DNA of 64,000 nucleotides. Origin: Citrobacter europaeus. Its GTDB lineage: Bacteria > Pseudomonadota > Gammaproteobacteria > Enterobacterales > Enterobacteriaceae. The first letter of the stretch is position 1. The number at the start of each line of letters is the position of its first letter. Positions 20,254 to 28,875 of this stretch are shown here, one piece after another. The notes below the pieces were generated by a model. That model saw nothing but the letters and a program-made list of their open reading frames with translations. It did not search any database and was not told where the DNA came from. The stretch is from contig CP083650.1 of NCBI GenBank assembly GCA_020099315.1, positions 1 to 64,000 on the forward strand, read 5' to 3'. Made by a program: the position numbers and the translations under genes.

Positions 20254-21078
20254 TCAGGACAGGAAGCCCAGCGCGTTACCGATAATCCCCAGCGCAAACA
20301 AGGCGAAGATCAGCCACACCGGATTAATTTTCTTGTTGAGTAGCCGCACCATCAGCAGCGTCAGACCCAGCGCCAGCAGGCCGGGGCAGAGTTGGTCGAG
20401 AATGTTCTGCACGGTCATGGTGACGGTGGTACCGTCTGTGCCAGGCGTTTGTGATACCACCAGTGGTACGTTGATGCTGGTCCATTTGGTGACCAACACC
20501 CCCATGACAAACAGGCCAAGAATTGATGCGCCTTCGGTCAACTTTTGCAGCAGGTTGCCGCCCATGTCGCTGACGATGTTGACCCCTTTACGAAAGCCAA
20601 GCTGTAAGCCGTACCACTTCATTGCCAGACGTACTGCATTGAAAATAAAGAAGAACAATAGCGGGCCGAGAATGTTACCGGACAGTGCCAGCGATGCGCC
20701 GAGCGCGGCGGTAATCGGGCGCAGTGTTCCCCATACCAGCGGATCGCCGACGCCGGCCAGCGGACCCATCAGGCCAACTTTGATGCCATTGATTGCACCA
20801 TCGTCAATTTCCGCGCCGTTGGCGCGAGCTTCTTCCATCGCGGCGGTCACGCCAATTACCGGGCCGCAAACGGCAGGTGTGGTATTGAAGAACACCAGGT
20901 GCCGTTTGAGTGCCGCAACCTGGTCCTCTTTCAGTGGATACAGGCGCTTGATGGCAGGGATCATGTCGTAGCAAAAGCCCAGCCCATGAATGCGTTCAAA
21001 GTTGAATGATGCCTGTTGCAGGTTGGAGCGAACAAACATGCTAAACAGGTCGGATTTGGTCAGTTTTTTCTGTTCCAT
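20254..21078 (-). CDS. sorM: Sorbose PTS EIID component SorM
   Basis: Membrane subunit of the mannose-family phosphotransferase system. The product is 274 residues if started at MEQKKLTKSDL (GGAG six bases upstream). An alternative ATG at 21090 overlaps the sorA stop as TAATG and would add four residues. The EIID hallmarks are SNLQQASFNFERIHGLGFCYDMIPAI (about 17-42), EDQVAALKRHLVFFNTTP and GLMGPLAGVGDPLVWGTLRPI. The C-terminal part has one or two membrane spans ending LGIIGNALGFLS. It works with SorA, SorB and SorF. Confidence 0.93.
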   Translation of the reverse strand: MEQKKLTKSDLFSMFVRSNLQQASFNFERIHGLGFCYDMIPAIKRLYPLKEDQVAALKRHLVFFNTTPAVCGPVIGVTAAMEEARANGAEIDDGAINGIKVGLMGPLAGVGDPLVWGTLRPITAALGASLALSGNILGPLLFFFIFNAVRLAMKWYGLQLGFRKGVNIVSDMGGNLLQKLTEGASILGLFVMGVLVTKWTSINVPLVVSQTPGTDGTTVTMTVQNILDQLCPGLLALGLTLLMVRLLNKKINPVWLIFALFALGIIGNALGFLS

Positions 21079-21089
21079 GGCTGGCTCCA

Positions 21090-21887
21090 TTAGTCATCAA
21101 GCTGGTCGAGAGCTTGGGAAGAGGCGGGTTGCGCCTGCGGTTCGGCTTTACGCCACTGTGGGTTTAACTGGATGTAGACCAGCGCGATGATCACGCCCAC
21201 GCCACCGAAAGCCAGCAGACTCAAATCGAGATACCCTCCGGCAATAAATCCAAGGAAGAAGAAGGGCATCAGGTACTTCACGCCCATCATGCGCAGCACC
21301 ATGGCGTAACCGACCACCACGATAAAGCCACCGGCAATCTGCAATCCGCGGGTGACGAATTCCGGAATGGCGTTGAGCATGCTGCTGACCATATCCGCGC
21401 TGACAAACAGCGAGACGATTAATGCAGGAATGGCAACGCGCAGCGCCTGTACGCCGAGAGCGGAAACGTGCAGCATGTCGATGGTGCGAAAGCGGGCGTC
21501 TTCGGCTGCTTTATCCGCCGCGTGCTGGAATACCACGGTAATGGTACGGGCGAATACCGTCAGTACCTGGCCTGCCGCCGCGACGGGCAGGGCGATGGCG
21601 ATACCGGTAGCAATGCTTTGCTGACCGACGATAACCAGAATGGCGGAGATAATACTGGCGAGCGCTGAATCGGGAGACTGCGCTGCGCCGACGTTCATCC
21701 AACCCAGAGCGATTAACTCCAGCGTGCCGCCGAGCATAATCCCGGTTTTTAAATCACCGAGGATCAGGCCGATAACGGTACAAGCAATAAGCGGACGGTG
21801 GGTCTGGAACTCATCCAACACGCTGCCCATTCCGGCAATACAGGAAAATATAAATATGGCGATAATTTGTAGGGTACTTATTTCCAT
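21090..21887 (-). CDS. sorA: Sorbose PTS EIIC component SorA
   Basis: A 265-residue inner-membrane permease of the mannose/fructose/sorbose PTS family. Hydrophobic spans run from LQIIAIFIFSCIAGMGSVLDEF at the N-terminus to LLAFGGVGVIIALVYIQL near 240. The family motifs HRPLIACTVIGLILGDLKTGIMLGG and LELIALGWMNVGAAQSPDS are clear. A soluble Gln/Ala-rich tail ends the protein. It lies 65 bp after sorB and its stop overlaps the sorM start region. Confidence 0.94.
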   Translation of the reverse strand: MEISTLQIIAIFIFSCIAGMGSVLDEFQTHRPLIACTVIGLILGDLKTGIMLGGTLELIALGWMNVGAAQSPDSALASIISAILVIVGQQSIATGIAIALPVAAAGQVLTVFARTITVVFQHAADKAAEDARFRTIDMLHVSALGVQALRVAIPALIVSLFVSADMVSSMLNAIPEFVTRGLQIAGGFIVVVGYAMVLRMMGVKYLMPFFFLGFIAGGYLDLSLLAFGGVGVIIALVYIQLNPQWRKAEPQAQPASSQALDQLDD

Positions 21888-21952
21888 AATATGTCACCTT
21901 GTGAATGTGATCATCCCTGCCTGTTAAAGCATAAATACACAGGCATTTTTAT

Positions 21953-22447
21953 TTATTCAGCGAGCGATTGTTCTTTTATTTTTTCAAGGATATTAACTGA
22001 TGGATCCGATGCGACGACGCGTAAATCCAGCGTAACCCCCAATTTATCTAACTCACGAAAAGCTTTGATATCGTCATCATCTAAAGAGACCGCTTTGGTT
22101 AATTGTTTTTTACCCGGTCGCCAGGCCATGCCGCCAATATTTAACGTGGCGATTTTTACCCCTTGTTTTACCATTGCTAAAGCATCCTGCGGGCAGGTAA
22201 ACAGATAAAAAACGGTTTCGCTCTGATATTGCGGGTTATGGTAAACAGCGACTGCTTTTTCGAGATTAACGACGTTAACCTTCATTCCGGGCGGGGCGGC
22301 CTGACGTAATAATGTGCGACGTACTTCATCGTTATAAACGTCGTCATTGCAGATAATAATTCGTTGGGCATTCGCCACCTTTGACCAGACGGTGGTGACC
22401 TGACCGTGAATCAAACGGTCATCAATACGAGCAAGGGTAATGTTCAT
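21953..22447 (-). CDS. sorB: Sorbose PTS EIIB component SorB
   Basis: A 164-residue cytoplasmic EIIB of the mannose family. The phosphorylated histidine is His14 in ARIDDRLIHGQVTTVW. The downstream IIICNDDVYNDEVRRTLL and NIGGMAWRPGKKQLTKAVSLD segments are typical of this family. It receives phosphate from SorF and passes it to sorbose during transport. Its ATG overlaps the sorF TGA by one base (TGATG), indicating coupled translation. Confidence 0.95.
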   Translation of the reverse strand: MNITLARIDDRLIHGQVTTVWSKVANAQRIIICNDDVYNDEVRRTLLRQAAPPGMKVNVVNLEKAVAVYHNPQYQSETVFYLFTCPQDALAMVKQGVKIATLNIGGMAWRPGKKQLTKAVSLDDDDIKAFRELDKLGVTLDLRVVASDPSVNILEKIKEQSLAE

Positions 22448-22854
22448 CAGAAATCCTCTTCGGTCGTTTCCAGATGTTGCCAGACGACACAGGTTTGTTG
22501 AGCAATGGTCGTCAGGTGTTCACACAGTTCATCCACATTCATACTGCTTTGGTTATCAACCAGTTCCAGCGCCAATGGCAGCGACAACCCGCTAATAACC
22601 CGAATAGCGGGATTTTGCATTGCCAGCGTAGCGGCAGCATTCCAGGGACTGCCACACTGCAGATCGACGGCAATCAGCCATTCATCGCCAGTGTGAACGC
22701 TTACTAACTTTTTCAGTTTTTCCACGATGTTGCTGGCGTTCTCCCCAGGGACAAATGCCACCGCTTCGACGTTGGCATCGCCGTAGACCATCTGTACCGA
22801 TTCCAGCATGGCGCAGGCCAGATTGCCGTGAGCGCAGAAGATTGCATTGACCAT
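22447..22854 (-). CDS. sorF: Sorbose PTS EIIA component SorF
   Basis: A 135-residue EIIA of the mannose family. The active-site histidine is His9 in IFCAHGNLACAM. The strand-loop VDLQCGSPWNAAA and the helix-loop ISGLSLPLALEL match the EIIA-Man fold. It accepts phosphate from HPr. It lies 9 bp after sorD and overlaps sorB. Confidence 0.94.
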   Translation of the reverse strand: MVNAIFCAHGNLACAMLESVQMVYGDANVEAVAFVPGENASNIVEKLKKLVSVHTGDEWLIAVDLQCGSPWNAAATLAMQNPAIRVISGLSLPLALELVDNQSSMNVDELCEHLTTIAQQTCVVWQHLETTEEDF

Positions 22855-22863
22855 AAAACCTCC

Positions 22864-23670
22864 TTAGCCGCGCGTTTTTCCGCCCGCAATGTTAGTGGTT
22901 ACTCCGGTGATATAACTGGCGCGCTCTGAGAGGAGATAACAAACAAAATCAGCGACTTCGCTTAAACGCCCTGAGCGACCAATCGGGATCGCGTTCCTGG
23001 TATAACCCTCACGCAGCTGTTCGACGGTGATGTTGCGGGTCCAGGCCAGCGCTTCTTCATATTCGGGGGTGCGCAAACCGGTTTTTTCCAGAATGCCAGG
23101 TGCAATGCCAACCACTCGAATGCCGTGTTTGCCCAACTCTTTCGACCAGGAACGGGTAAAGCTATTCAACGCGGCTTTAGTGGCGGCATAGCAGCTTTGG
23201 CCCTCTGAGCCTTCCAGTCCGCTTTCTGAAGAGACATTCACAATCACGCCGTTATGCTGTTTTACCATTTGGCGTGCCGCCGCTTGCGACATTAAGAACA
23301 CACCTTTCTGGTTGATATTAACCATTTTTTCAAAAGCAGCTTCGTTCAGTTCGTATTGCCCGGCGGGTGCTTTTTCATCGACCAGTAGCCGCGGGAAGTT
23401 AACGCCAGCATTATTTACCAGTCCATCAATACGTCCGTAGCGTTGGATAATTTCAGCAACAGTATGATTAACCTCTTTAGCGCTGGAAATATCCGTTGGC
23501 CAGAAATGATATCCGCTATGGTTTTCATATTTACCTTCGCCACTATTAATATCTGCCATTTGCACATTTGCGCCTTGCGCTAATAACTCCTCGACAATGG
23601 CCAGACCAATTCCGGATGCACCACCGGTAACAATAATGACTTTGTCTTGCAGATTTAACCACGTTTGCAT
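22864..23670 (-). CDS. sorD: Glucitol-6-phosphate dehydrogenase SorD (SDR family)
   Basis: Short-chain dehydrogenase of 268 residues that oxidises D-glucitol 6-phosphate to fructose 6-phosphate in sorbose catabolism. The cofactor motif is TGGASGIGLAIVE (about 15-27), followed by NNAGVNFPR (about 89), catalytic Ser in NVSSESGLEG (about 146) and YAATKAAL (about 160) with the catalytic Tyr and Lys. AAC-TGGGAG precedes the start. It is the first enzyme gene after sorC. Confidence 0.93.
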   Translation of the reverse strand: MQTWLNLQDKVIIVTGGASGIGLAIVEELLAQGANVQMADINSGEGKYENHSGYHFWPTDISSAKEVNHTVAEIIQRYGRIDGLVNNAGVNFPRLLVDEKAPAGQYELNEAAFEKMVNINQKGVFLMSQAAARQMVKQHNGVIVNVSSESGLEGSEGQSCYAATKAALNSFTRSWSKELGKHGIRVVGIAPGILEKTGLRTPEYEEALAWTRNITVEQLREGYTRNAIPIGRSGRLSEVADFVCYLLSERASYITGVTTNIAGGKTRG

Positions 23671-23740
23671 AATAAACTCCCAGTTTCAGATAAGGGGATC
23701 CCACATAAAATTAATTATGGCAGGATCAATTCAAATATAT

Positions 23741-24694
23741 TTACTTCAACAATAATTCAGCGGTATGGCTGTTGGTGACTAAACAGTTAATATAATTCCC
23801 ACGTAATGCGCCTAATATCCCAGTGTATTTTTCTTCACCCATTGCAATGCCAATGGAGTAACGCGCCTGTTTTAATTTATTGGTTTCGATGGAGAGCGTC
23901 TTTTCACTCATCCTGGTCTCTACGGTTACACCGTTGATATCGTAAAAGCGCGAGCAAATGTCTCCGGCCACATGGCGGGCATGCAGGTCATCACTCTCTT
24001 CACTGCCGTAAAAAGCGTGCCAGTTGGCACCATCGCGTATTGCCGGAGACCCAATTCCGACCAGCGCGACGTCCAGATTATCCCAGTAGGCGGAAATCGA
24101 TTTAAAGTGCCGGGACTGCATAATACCGTTACGGATCAGCGAGTTTTCCAACAGCGCCGGGAAATCGGCCAGGTGCGATTCCCCCTTGAGCTTTGCCGCG
24201 GCGCCGTAGGTCAGCGTATTGACGTGGTAGCGGCTTTCAAGTTTGCCGGACGGTCCGCCGATAATCGGCACACAGATAAGCTGGCGTGACTGGTTGGCCG
24301 GGGATAATCCTTCAACCAATCCCCGTACCGCGCGACCCCATGAAAAACCAATAATGTCGCCGGGCTCCAGTAAGCGTTCCAGTAACTGTGCGCCATGCAC
24401 GCCCATCATATTAAGTTGTTCATCTTCCTGTTCGCTGTCGCAGGAGACTACGACCGCTTCTTTCAGGCCAAATTTTTGTTTTAGCTGCTGTTCCAGCCAC
24501 AGATTTTCGTTGTAGTCGTAATTAATGGCGATGGTGACGATACCCTGCTCGCGGCCACGTTTTAGTAACCGACTGATCGTGGTGCGGTAAATCCCCAGCT
24601 CGCGGGCGATTTGCGCTTGTGTCATATCCTGCTCGTAATAAAGCTGCGCGATTTTTACGATCAGGCGGATATCATCGCTGTTTTCCATCGCCAT
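23741..24694 (-). CDS. sorC: Sorbose operon regulator SorC
   Basis: Founding-type member of the SorC family of sugar-responsive regulators. The N-terminal helix-turn-helix is MTQAQIARELGIYRTTISRLLKRG, about residues 20-43. The C-terminal sugar-phosphate-binding domain (about 60-317) has GFSWGRAVRGLVEG and the VGIGSPAIRDG stretch. The start at ATG 24694 gives 317 residues and is seven bases from CAGGAG; ATG 24688 would give the 315-residue Klebsiella-like form. It is first in the operon, so it is likely co-transcribed with the genes it controls. A GCACATTTGTGC palindrome overlaps its leader. Confidence 0.93.
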   Translation of the reverse strand: MAMENSDDIRLIVKIAQLYYEQDMTQAQIARELGIYRTTISRLLKRGREQGIVTIAINYDYNENLWLEQQLKQKFGLKEAVVVSCDSEQEDEQLNMMGVHGAQLLERLLEPGDIIGFSWGRAVRGLVEGLSPANQSRQLICVPIIGGPSGKLESRYHVNTLTYGAAAKLKGESHLADFPALLENSLIRNGIMQSRHFKSISAYWDNLDVALVGIGSPAIRDGANWHAFYGSEESDDLHARHVAGDICSRFYDINGVTVETRMSEKTLSIETNKLKQARYSIGIAMGEEKYTGILGALRGNYINCLVTNSHTAELLLK

Positions 24695-24960
24695 TTTGGG
24701 ACTCCTGCACATTTGTGCAAATCACGAAATTGCCTTCTTGATCTGATATAACCCCATCTGTTTCACATCTCAAAGCTATTTTCACTTATTTCAGCGTCAA
24801 TAACTGACCGATTGTGCTGCACATTTGATGTGGTGATTGCGCGTCTTTGGCACATATGTGCTTGTTGCTCTAATATCTTGATTCTGCTTGTTTTCATTCA
24901 ACAAAATTGCAGATATGGATCACTGACACTTTTGTGTCAAAAGGCGGGGCGGATCACAAA
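24695..24960 (-). promoter_or_regulatory. sor control region with three short palindromes
   Basis: No gene is visible between sorC and rluF (24695-25163). The sor-proximal part holds three palindromes: GCACATTTGTGC (24707-24718), GCACATATGTGC (24850-24861) and TGACACTTTTGTGTCA (24924-24939). A GCACATTTGATGTG variant lies near 24819-24832. The first sits just before the sorC ribosome site. They are candidate SorC and/or CRP binding sites. This is inferred from position and symmetry; the rest is A+T-rich promoter-like DNA. Confidence 0.45.
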
Positions 24961-25034
24961 TAGCGCTCGGGCATTCGAACACGATTATTTTTTATCGCCC
25001 ACAAGGTAGGGTATATTTCGCTTTTAATACACAA

Positions 25035-25147
25035 AGTCATTCAAGTTGTACCAAGGCGGCAAGGTAGCGAATCCCTGGGAGCATAGATTGCTATGCGACC
25101 TGGGTGAGTGAGGGCAGCCAACGCAGAGACAGCTTGAAGGATGAAGT
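25035..25147. repeat. ERIC element upstream of rluF
   Basis: Contains CAAGTTGTACC-AAGGCGGCAAG, the central palindrome GGGAGCATAGATTGCTATGC, CTGGGTGAGTGAGGGCAGCC and AACGCAGAGACAGCTTGAAG. These are the ordered blocks of an enterobacterial IRU/ERIC. It ends about 17 bp before the rluF start and so lies in its leader. Confidence 0.85.
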
Positions 25148-25163
25148 GTATACAGGAGAAACT

Positions 25164-26039
25164 ATGCTGCCCGACTCATCTATCCGATTAAACAAATACA
25201 TCAGTGAAAGCGGAATCTGCTCGCGTCGCGAGGCGGATCGCTTTATCGAACAAGGGAATGTCTTCCTGAATGGCAAACGCGCCACCATTGGCGATCAGGT
25301 GATGCCTGGCGACGTCGTAAAAGTAAATGGTCGGTTGATTGAGCCGCGTGAAGCGGAAGATCTGGTTTTTATCGCGCTGAATAAGCCGGTAGGGATTGTC
25401 AGCACCACCGAAGACAGCGAGCGCGACAACATTGTTGATTTCGTCAATCACAGCAAGCGCGTGTTCCCAATCGGTCGTCTGGACAAAGATTCTCAGGGAC
25501 TTATCTTTCTGACCAACCACGGCGACCTGGTGAATAAAATCCTGCGTGCCGGTAACGATCACGAAAAAGAGTATCTGGTGACGGTAGATAAGCCGGTCAC
25601 TGATGATTTTATCCGTGGGATGGGGGCCGGTGTGCCAATCCTCGGCACCGTCACCAAAAAATGTAAGGTGAAGAAAGAAGCGCCGTTTGTGTTTCGCATT
25701 ACGCTGATTCAGGGGCTGAACCGTCAGATCCGTCGTATGTGCGAACACTTTGGCTATGAAGTTACCAAACTTGAGCGTACGCGTATCATGAACGTTGGTT
25801 TGTCCGGTCTGCCGCTGGGTGAATGGCGCGACCTGACGGATGACGAACTGATCGATCTGTTCAAGCTGATTGAGAACTCGTCCTCAGAAGCCAAACCGAA
25901 GGCGAAAGCGAAGCCCAAAACCGCAGGCATTAAGCGCCCGGTAGTGAAAATCGAAAAATCGGCGGAGAAAGAGAAATCGCGCCCGGCGGCAAACGGTAAG
26001 CGTTTTACCTCGCCGGGGCGTAAGAAGAAAGGGCGTTAA
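25164..26039 (+). CDS. rluF: 23S rRNA pseudouridine(2604) synthase RluF
   Basis: Makes pseudouridine at position 2604 of 23S rRNA, and has been shown in E. coli to act also on tRNA-Tyr. The 291-residue product starts MLPDSSIRLN after ACAGGAG; a longer frame reads back into the ERIC. The N-terminal S4 RNA-binding domain is RLNKYISESGICSRREADRFI (8-28). The catalytic Asp107 lies in IGRLDKDSQGL. The basic tail, rich in KAKPK and ending SPGRKKKGR, is typical of RluF. Its stop overlaps the convergent yjbD stop by four bases. Confidence 0.96.
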   Translation: MLPDSSIRLNKYISESGICSRREADRFIEQGNVFLNGKRATIGDQVMPGDVVKVNGRLIEPREAEDLVFIALNKPVGIVSTTEDSERDNIVDFVNHSKRVFPIGRLDKDSQGLIFLTNHGDLVNKILRAGNDHEKEYLVTVDKPVTDDFIRGMGAGVPILGTVTKKCKVKKEAPFVFRITLIQGLNRQIRRMCEHFGYEVTKLERTRIMNVGLSGLPLGEWRDLTDDELIDLFKLIENSSSEAKPKAKAKPKTAGIKRPVVKIEKSAEKEKSRPAANGKRFTSPGRKKKGR

Positions 26040-26308
26040 CGTCTGCCGCGCGTTGGCGTATTTGCTGACCAGGAAAACGATGCTTCCGCATCCGGTTTAT
26101 AAGCCTGCTTTTTCTTCAACTGGCGGGCTTTTTTCGCTTCCGCTTCGCGCAAGGCCATCAGTTTATCGATGTACTCTTTCTTGATGCTGTTGGTTTCTGC
26201 GTTGGTCAGCAGGCGACCATGCGCAATGCGCGCGCGGTCGAGCAGCGTTTTCAGTTCACGCTGTTCGCGCTCGGTCATCTCTTTTTGGGTAATGCGGGGG
26301 AGTGCCAT
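26036..26308 (-). CDS. yjbD: DUF3811 protein YjbD
   Basis: A 90-residue, highly charged, predicted helical protein of unknown function. It is conserved almost unchanged from E. coli YjbD as recalled, with MALPRITQKEMTEREQRELK at the start and SFSWSANTPTRGRR at the end. A central EAEAKKARQLKKKQAYK segment is strongly basic. It is convergent and overlapping with rluF. Confidence 0.93.
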   Translation of the reverse strand: MALPRITQKEMTEREQRELKTLLDRARIAHGRLLTNAETNSIKKEYIDKLMALREAEAKKARQLKKKQAYKPDAEASFSWSANTPTRGRR

Positions 26309-26381
26309 AGGGGTGCCCTCTGTTAGCCGATATCCTCAGTGTACGGTAATCCAGAACCTGCTGATAGCGTCATGTATTGTA

Positions 26382-27140
26382 TTATTCAGCAATACGTAAT
26401 TTTCCGGCAAAGTCCTGCTGTGTATAGCACGTTGTTCTGAATCGCTTGTCTGTGATGATGTTATCGATCTCTTTTAATGTGGCGATACACATCACACCGT
26501 CCTGGCCAAATTTTGTATGGTCGGCAAGAATTACCGACTTTTTACTCATAGCAATCATTGATTTGGCAACATAGGCTTCATCGAAGCTTTTCACCAGCAC
26601 ACCATGTTGAGGTGAAATACCACCCGCGCCGATGAAGCAGATATCTGCGTGAATAGTGTTTATTTGCTGACAAACGGAGACGCCGAGATTGGCGCGGAAA
26701 TGGTAGTCATATTCACCACCTAATACATAAACGCGCGCTTTGAGATTATGTTCTTTGATTTTATCGGCAATCAAGGCTGAATTAGTAATAACGGAATAGG
26801 CCAGAGGAGGTAATTGTTCGGCCAGAATAAGATTGGTTGTGCAGGAATCAATGAATAGAGTGTCGTGCTCGCTGACCATCCCGGCGGCAAGTTTACCAAT
26901 TGCCATTTTTTCTTCGCGGTGTATATCAATCCGCGCGCCAAATTCATCTTCCTGAACAACCTGCTTCTTGACGGCTCCACCGTGAATCTTGGTAATTTGC
27001 CCTTCAGACTCCAGGATGGAGAGATCGCGGCGAATGGTCTCTGATGTGACTTTTAGCGTTTCCGATAATTTGATAACCGTCACTTCACCGAATTTATTTA
27101 ATTCATCGAGGATATGTTTTCTTCTTTTAATCGGGTTCAT
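26382..27140 (-). CDS. DeoR-family transcriptional regulator
   Basis: A 252-residue DeoR-type repressor. The N-terminal HTH is KRRKHILDELNKFGEVTVIKLSE...VTSETIRRDLSILESEGQITKIHGGA, with the family signature RRDLSILE near residue 34. The effector domain has DTLFIDSCTTNLILAEQL (about 84-101) and FIGAGGISPQHGVLV, the sugar-phosphate isomerase-like fold. The start at 27140 removes 31 unlikely residues and overlaps the upstream HAD gene by 14 nt. It is last in an operon of transporter, TIM-barrel enzyme and HAD phosphatase and is probably its local regulator, sensing a phosphorylated sugar. Confidence 0.9.
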   Translation of the reverse strand: MNPIKRRKHILDELNKFGEVTVIKLSETLKVTSETIRRDLSILESEGQITKIHGGAVKKQVVQEDEFGARIDIHREEKMAIGKLAAGMVSEHDTLFIDSCTTNLILAEQLPPLAYSVITNSALIADKIKEHNLKARVYVLGGEYDYHFRANLGVSVCQQINTIHADICFIGAGGISPQHGVLVKSFDEAYVAKSMIAMSKKSVILADHTKFGQDGVMCIATLKEIDNIITDKRFRTTCYTQQDFAGKLRIAE

Positions 27141-27990
27141 TATTTTCCGCCAACGTCGTGCTTTGGCGCATGGTAACTGGATGTGCAGAGCAACGCAACC
27201 ACTCCAACGCACAGACAATACCCTCATCATCATTAGAGGCCGTCACATAGCTGGCTTGTTGTTTTACTGCCTCTGGCGCATTCCCCATTGCAATACCAAT
27301 GCCGGCGGCGGAAAACATACTGATATCGTTTTGCTGGTCGCCAATCGCCGCAACCTTTTCTGCTGTTATATTTAACTGGCGCATTAACATGCTAATAGCA
27401 TAACCTTTATTTATTTCGCTACGTTGGATATCAATGTAATTCTCCCCAGTGATAGTCGCTGTATAGCCATAAGGTAATTTATTATTCACTTCTGCAAACA
27501 GTGTGTTTATTTTTAACTGCTCAGTAACGAGTGTGATTTTATAAATATCATGCCGGTTTAAAATATTTCCAGGTGCTGCCGAAATAAGTGGTAATTCAAA
27601 TAAACGGGCTTCATAAGTTGTCCATGGCGCTACCTGTTGGTCGCAACGATGATAAATAGCATCGGCGCTAAAAAAGTGATGAGGACAGAGGGAAAGCGCA
27701 ATATGTCTGTCAATATCCCGAAGATTCATACAAGAGAGCGCTGCAGTATGGATATTGCGCTGCTGCGCCATCTCGAGAATCTGACCTCCGTTGAAGCCTG
27801 CGCACCAACCAAACAGTGCATCAACCTGCTGCTGCTGTAGCAGGCGCATCATAGAGGAGACCGGTCTGGCAGAACAAGCGGCCAGCAGGCCACCGCGCTG
27901 GTGGAAATCAATGAGTGCCTGACGTGTGCGTGGACTGATTGTCTTTTGCGAAGTCAGTAGTGTTCCATCCAGATCGGTGACCAGTAACAT
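27127..27990 (-). CDS. Cof-type HAD phosphatase
   Basis: A 287-residue haloacid-dehalogenase-superfamily hydrolase. Motif I is LLVTDLDGTLLTS (2-14) with the nucleophile Asp6 and acid Asp8. Motif II is AACSAR (about 37-42). The C-terminal motif IV is VAAIGDQQNDISMFSAAGIGIAMGNA, with GDxxND at about 232-237. The large C2b cap between residues 85 and 190 is that of sugar-phosphate phosphatases. Lys near 209 (EINKGYAISML) fits motif III. The substrate is unknown. It lies 18 bp after the TIM-barrel gene and overlaps the DeoR gene. Confidence 0.88.
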   Translation of the reverse strand: MLLVTDLDGTLLTSQKTISPRTRQALIDFHQRGGLLAACSARPVSSMMRLLQQQQVDALFGWCAGFNGGQILEMAQQRNIHTAALSCMNLRDIDRHIALSLCPHHFFSADAIYHRCDQQVAPWTTYEARLFELPLISAAPGNILNRHDIYKITLVTEQLKINTLFAEVNNKLPYGYTATITGENYIDIQRSEINKGYAISMLMRQLNITAEKVAAIGDQQNDISMFSAAGIGIAMGNAPEAVKQQASYVTASNDDEGIVCALEWLRCSAHPVTMRQSTTLAENNEPD

Positions 27991-28008
27991 GCTTCTTTTC
28001 CCTTAATA

Positions 28009-28848
28009 TCAATGCGCAATAAACGGTGTGACAGCCTCTTTGGCGGCGTTGCAGACCATATTGTCGATTGCCGTACCGACGACCAGAATATTGACCCCGG
28101 TATCCTTAAACGCTTTGGCATTGGCGAGGTTAATTCCGCCTTCCGCCAGCGTCGGCACGCTTACCGCGCCGACCAGTGCCCACAGGCGATCTTTAATGGC
28201 TTGCGGAATATCACCTGCGGCTACGCCTTCGTAGCTCATACCGGTCATTAAACCAATCATGTCGACGCCAATTTCCTGCATCCGTTTTGCTACGCTGGCG
28301 ACCTCTTCCGGAGTGCGCGCAGGAATACCGAAGGTATGCAGGTCATCCGGGTGACCAATATAAGCATCAACGGTCAGGCCATACTGATGGGCGAGATTAA
28401 CGATGTCCTGTAGATCGTCCCAGTCGGATTTATGGGTGTGTAAGCCATCGGCACCAGCACGAGCAATCTCCAGTATCTCTGTTTCCGTGAGCGGGACTGG
28501 TAACGTTTCGGTAAAGCCACCTGCGATACCGACGGTAATGAAGATATCGTCAGGGACCACATTACGTACGCCATGTACTGCTTCGGCCATCTGGCTGTTA
28601 GTAATTTCGTGGCGGATTTGTTCCGCCGCGTGCATGTTGCTCACCCCCTTATGCCCACGCGCTAATGCCAGTGCGGGATGGTTCGGTTCGAGCAGCTTAA
28701 CGCCCGCCTCACATACTGCTTTTGCCAGACGCGCATCGTCGCCAGTTATCCCTGTGCTGAGGATGGTTTGCCCGCCGTGCAGCGTGATGGCATCTTTCAC
28801 TTTCTGTAACGCTTTAGCGCGTTTTTTATTCATATCGCCTTTAAACAT
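28009..28848 (-). CDS. TIM-barrel protein of unknown specificity (sugar-phosphate aldolase/epimerase-like)
   Basis: A 279-residue cytoplasmic protein. The start at MFKGDMNKKRAKAL is chosen because CAGAGGT lies five bases upstream. The C-terminal signature VPTLAEGGINLANAKAFKDTG followed by ILVVGTAIDN is the phosphate-binding end of HisA/HPS/ribulose-phosphate-binding barrels. Acidic and histidine residues in DGLHTHKSDWDD and AYIGHPDDLH could bind metal or substrate. No precise enzyme can be named. Its position between a PTS-IIC-like transporter and a phosphatase suggests it splits or isomerises an imported sugar phosphate. Confidence 0.75.
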   Translation of the reverse strand: MFKGDMNKKRAKALQKVKDAITLHGGQTILSTGITGDDARLAKAVCEAGVKLLEPNHPALALARGHKGVSNMHAAEQIRHEITNSQMAEAVHGVRNVVPDDIFITVGIAGGFTETLPVPLTETEILEIARAGADGLHTHKSDWDDLQDIVNLAHQYGLTVDAYIGHPDDLHTFGIPARTPEEVASVAKRMQEIGVDMIGLMTGMSYEGVAAGDIPQAIKDRLWALVGAVSVPTLAEGGINLANAKAFKDTGVNILVVGTAIDNMVCNAAKEAVTPFIAH

Positions 28849-28875
28849 GGTGTACCTCTGGTGTTGGTGCATTAA

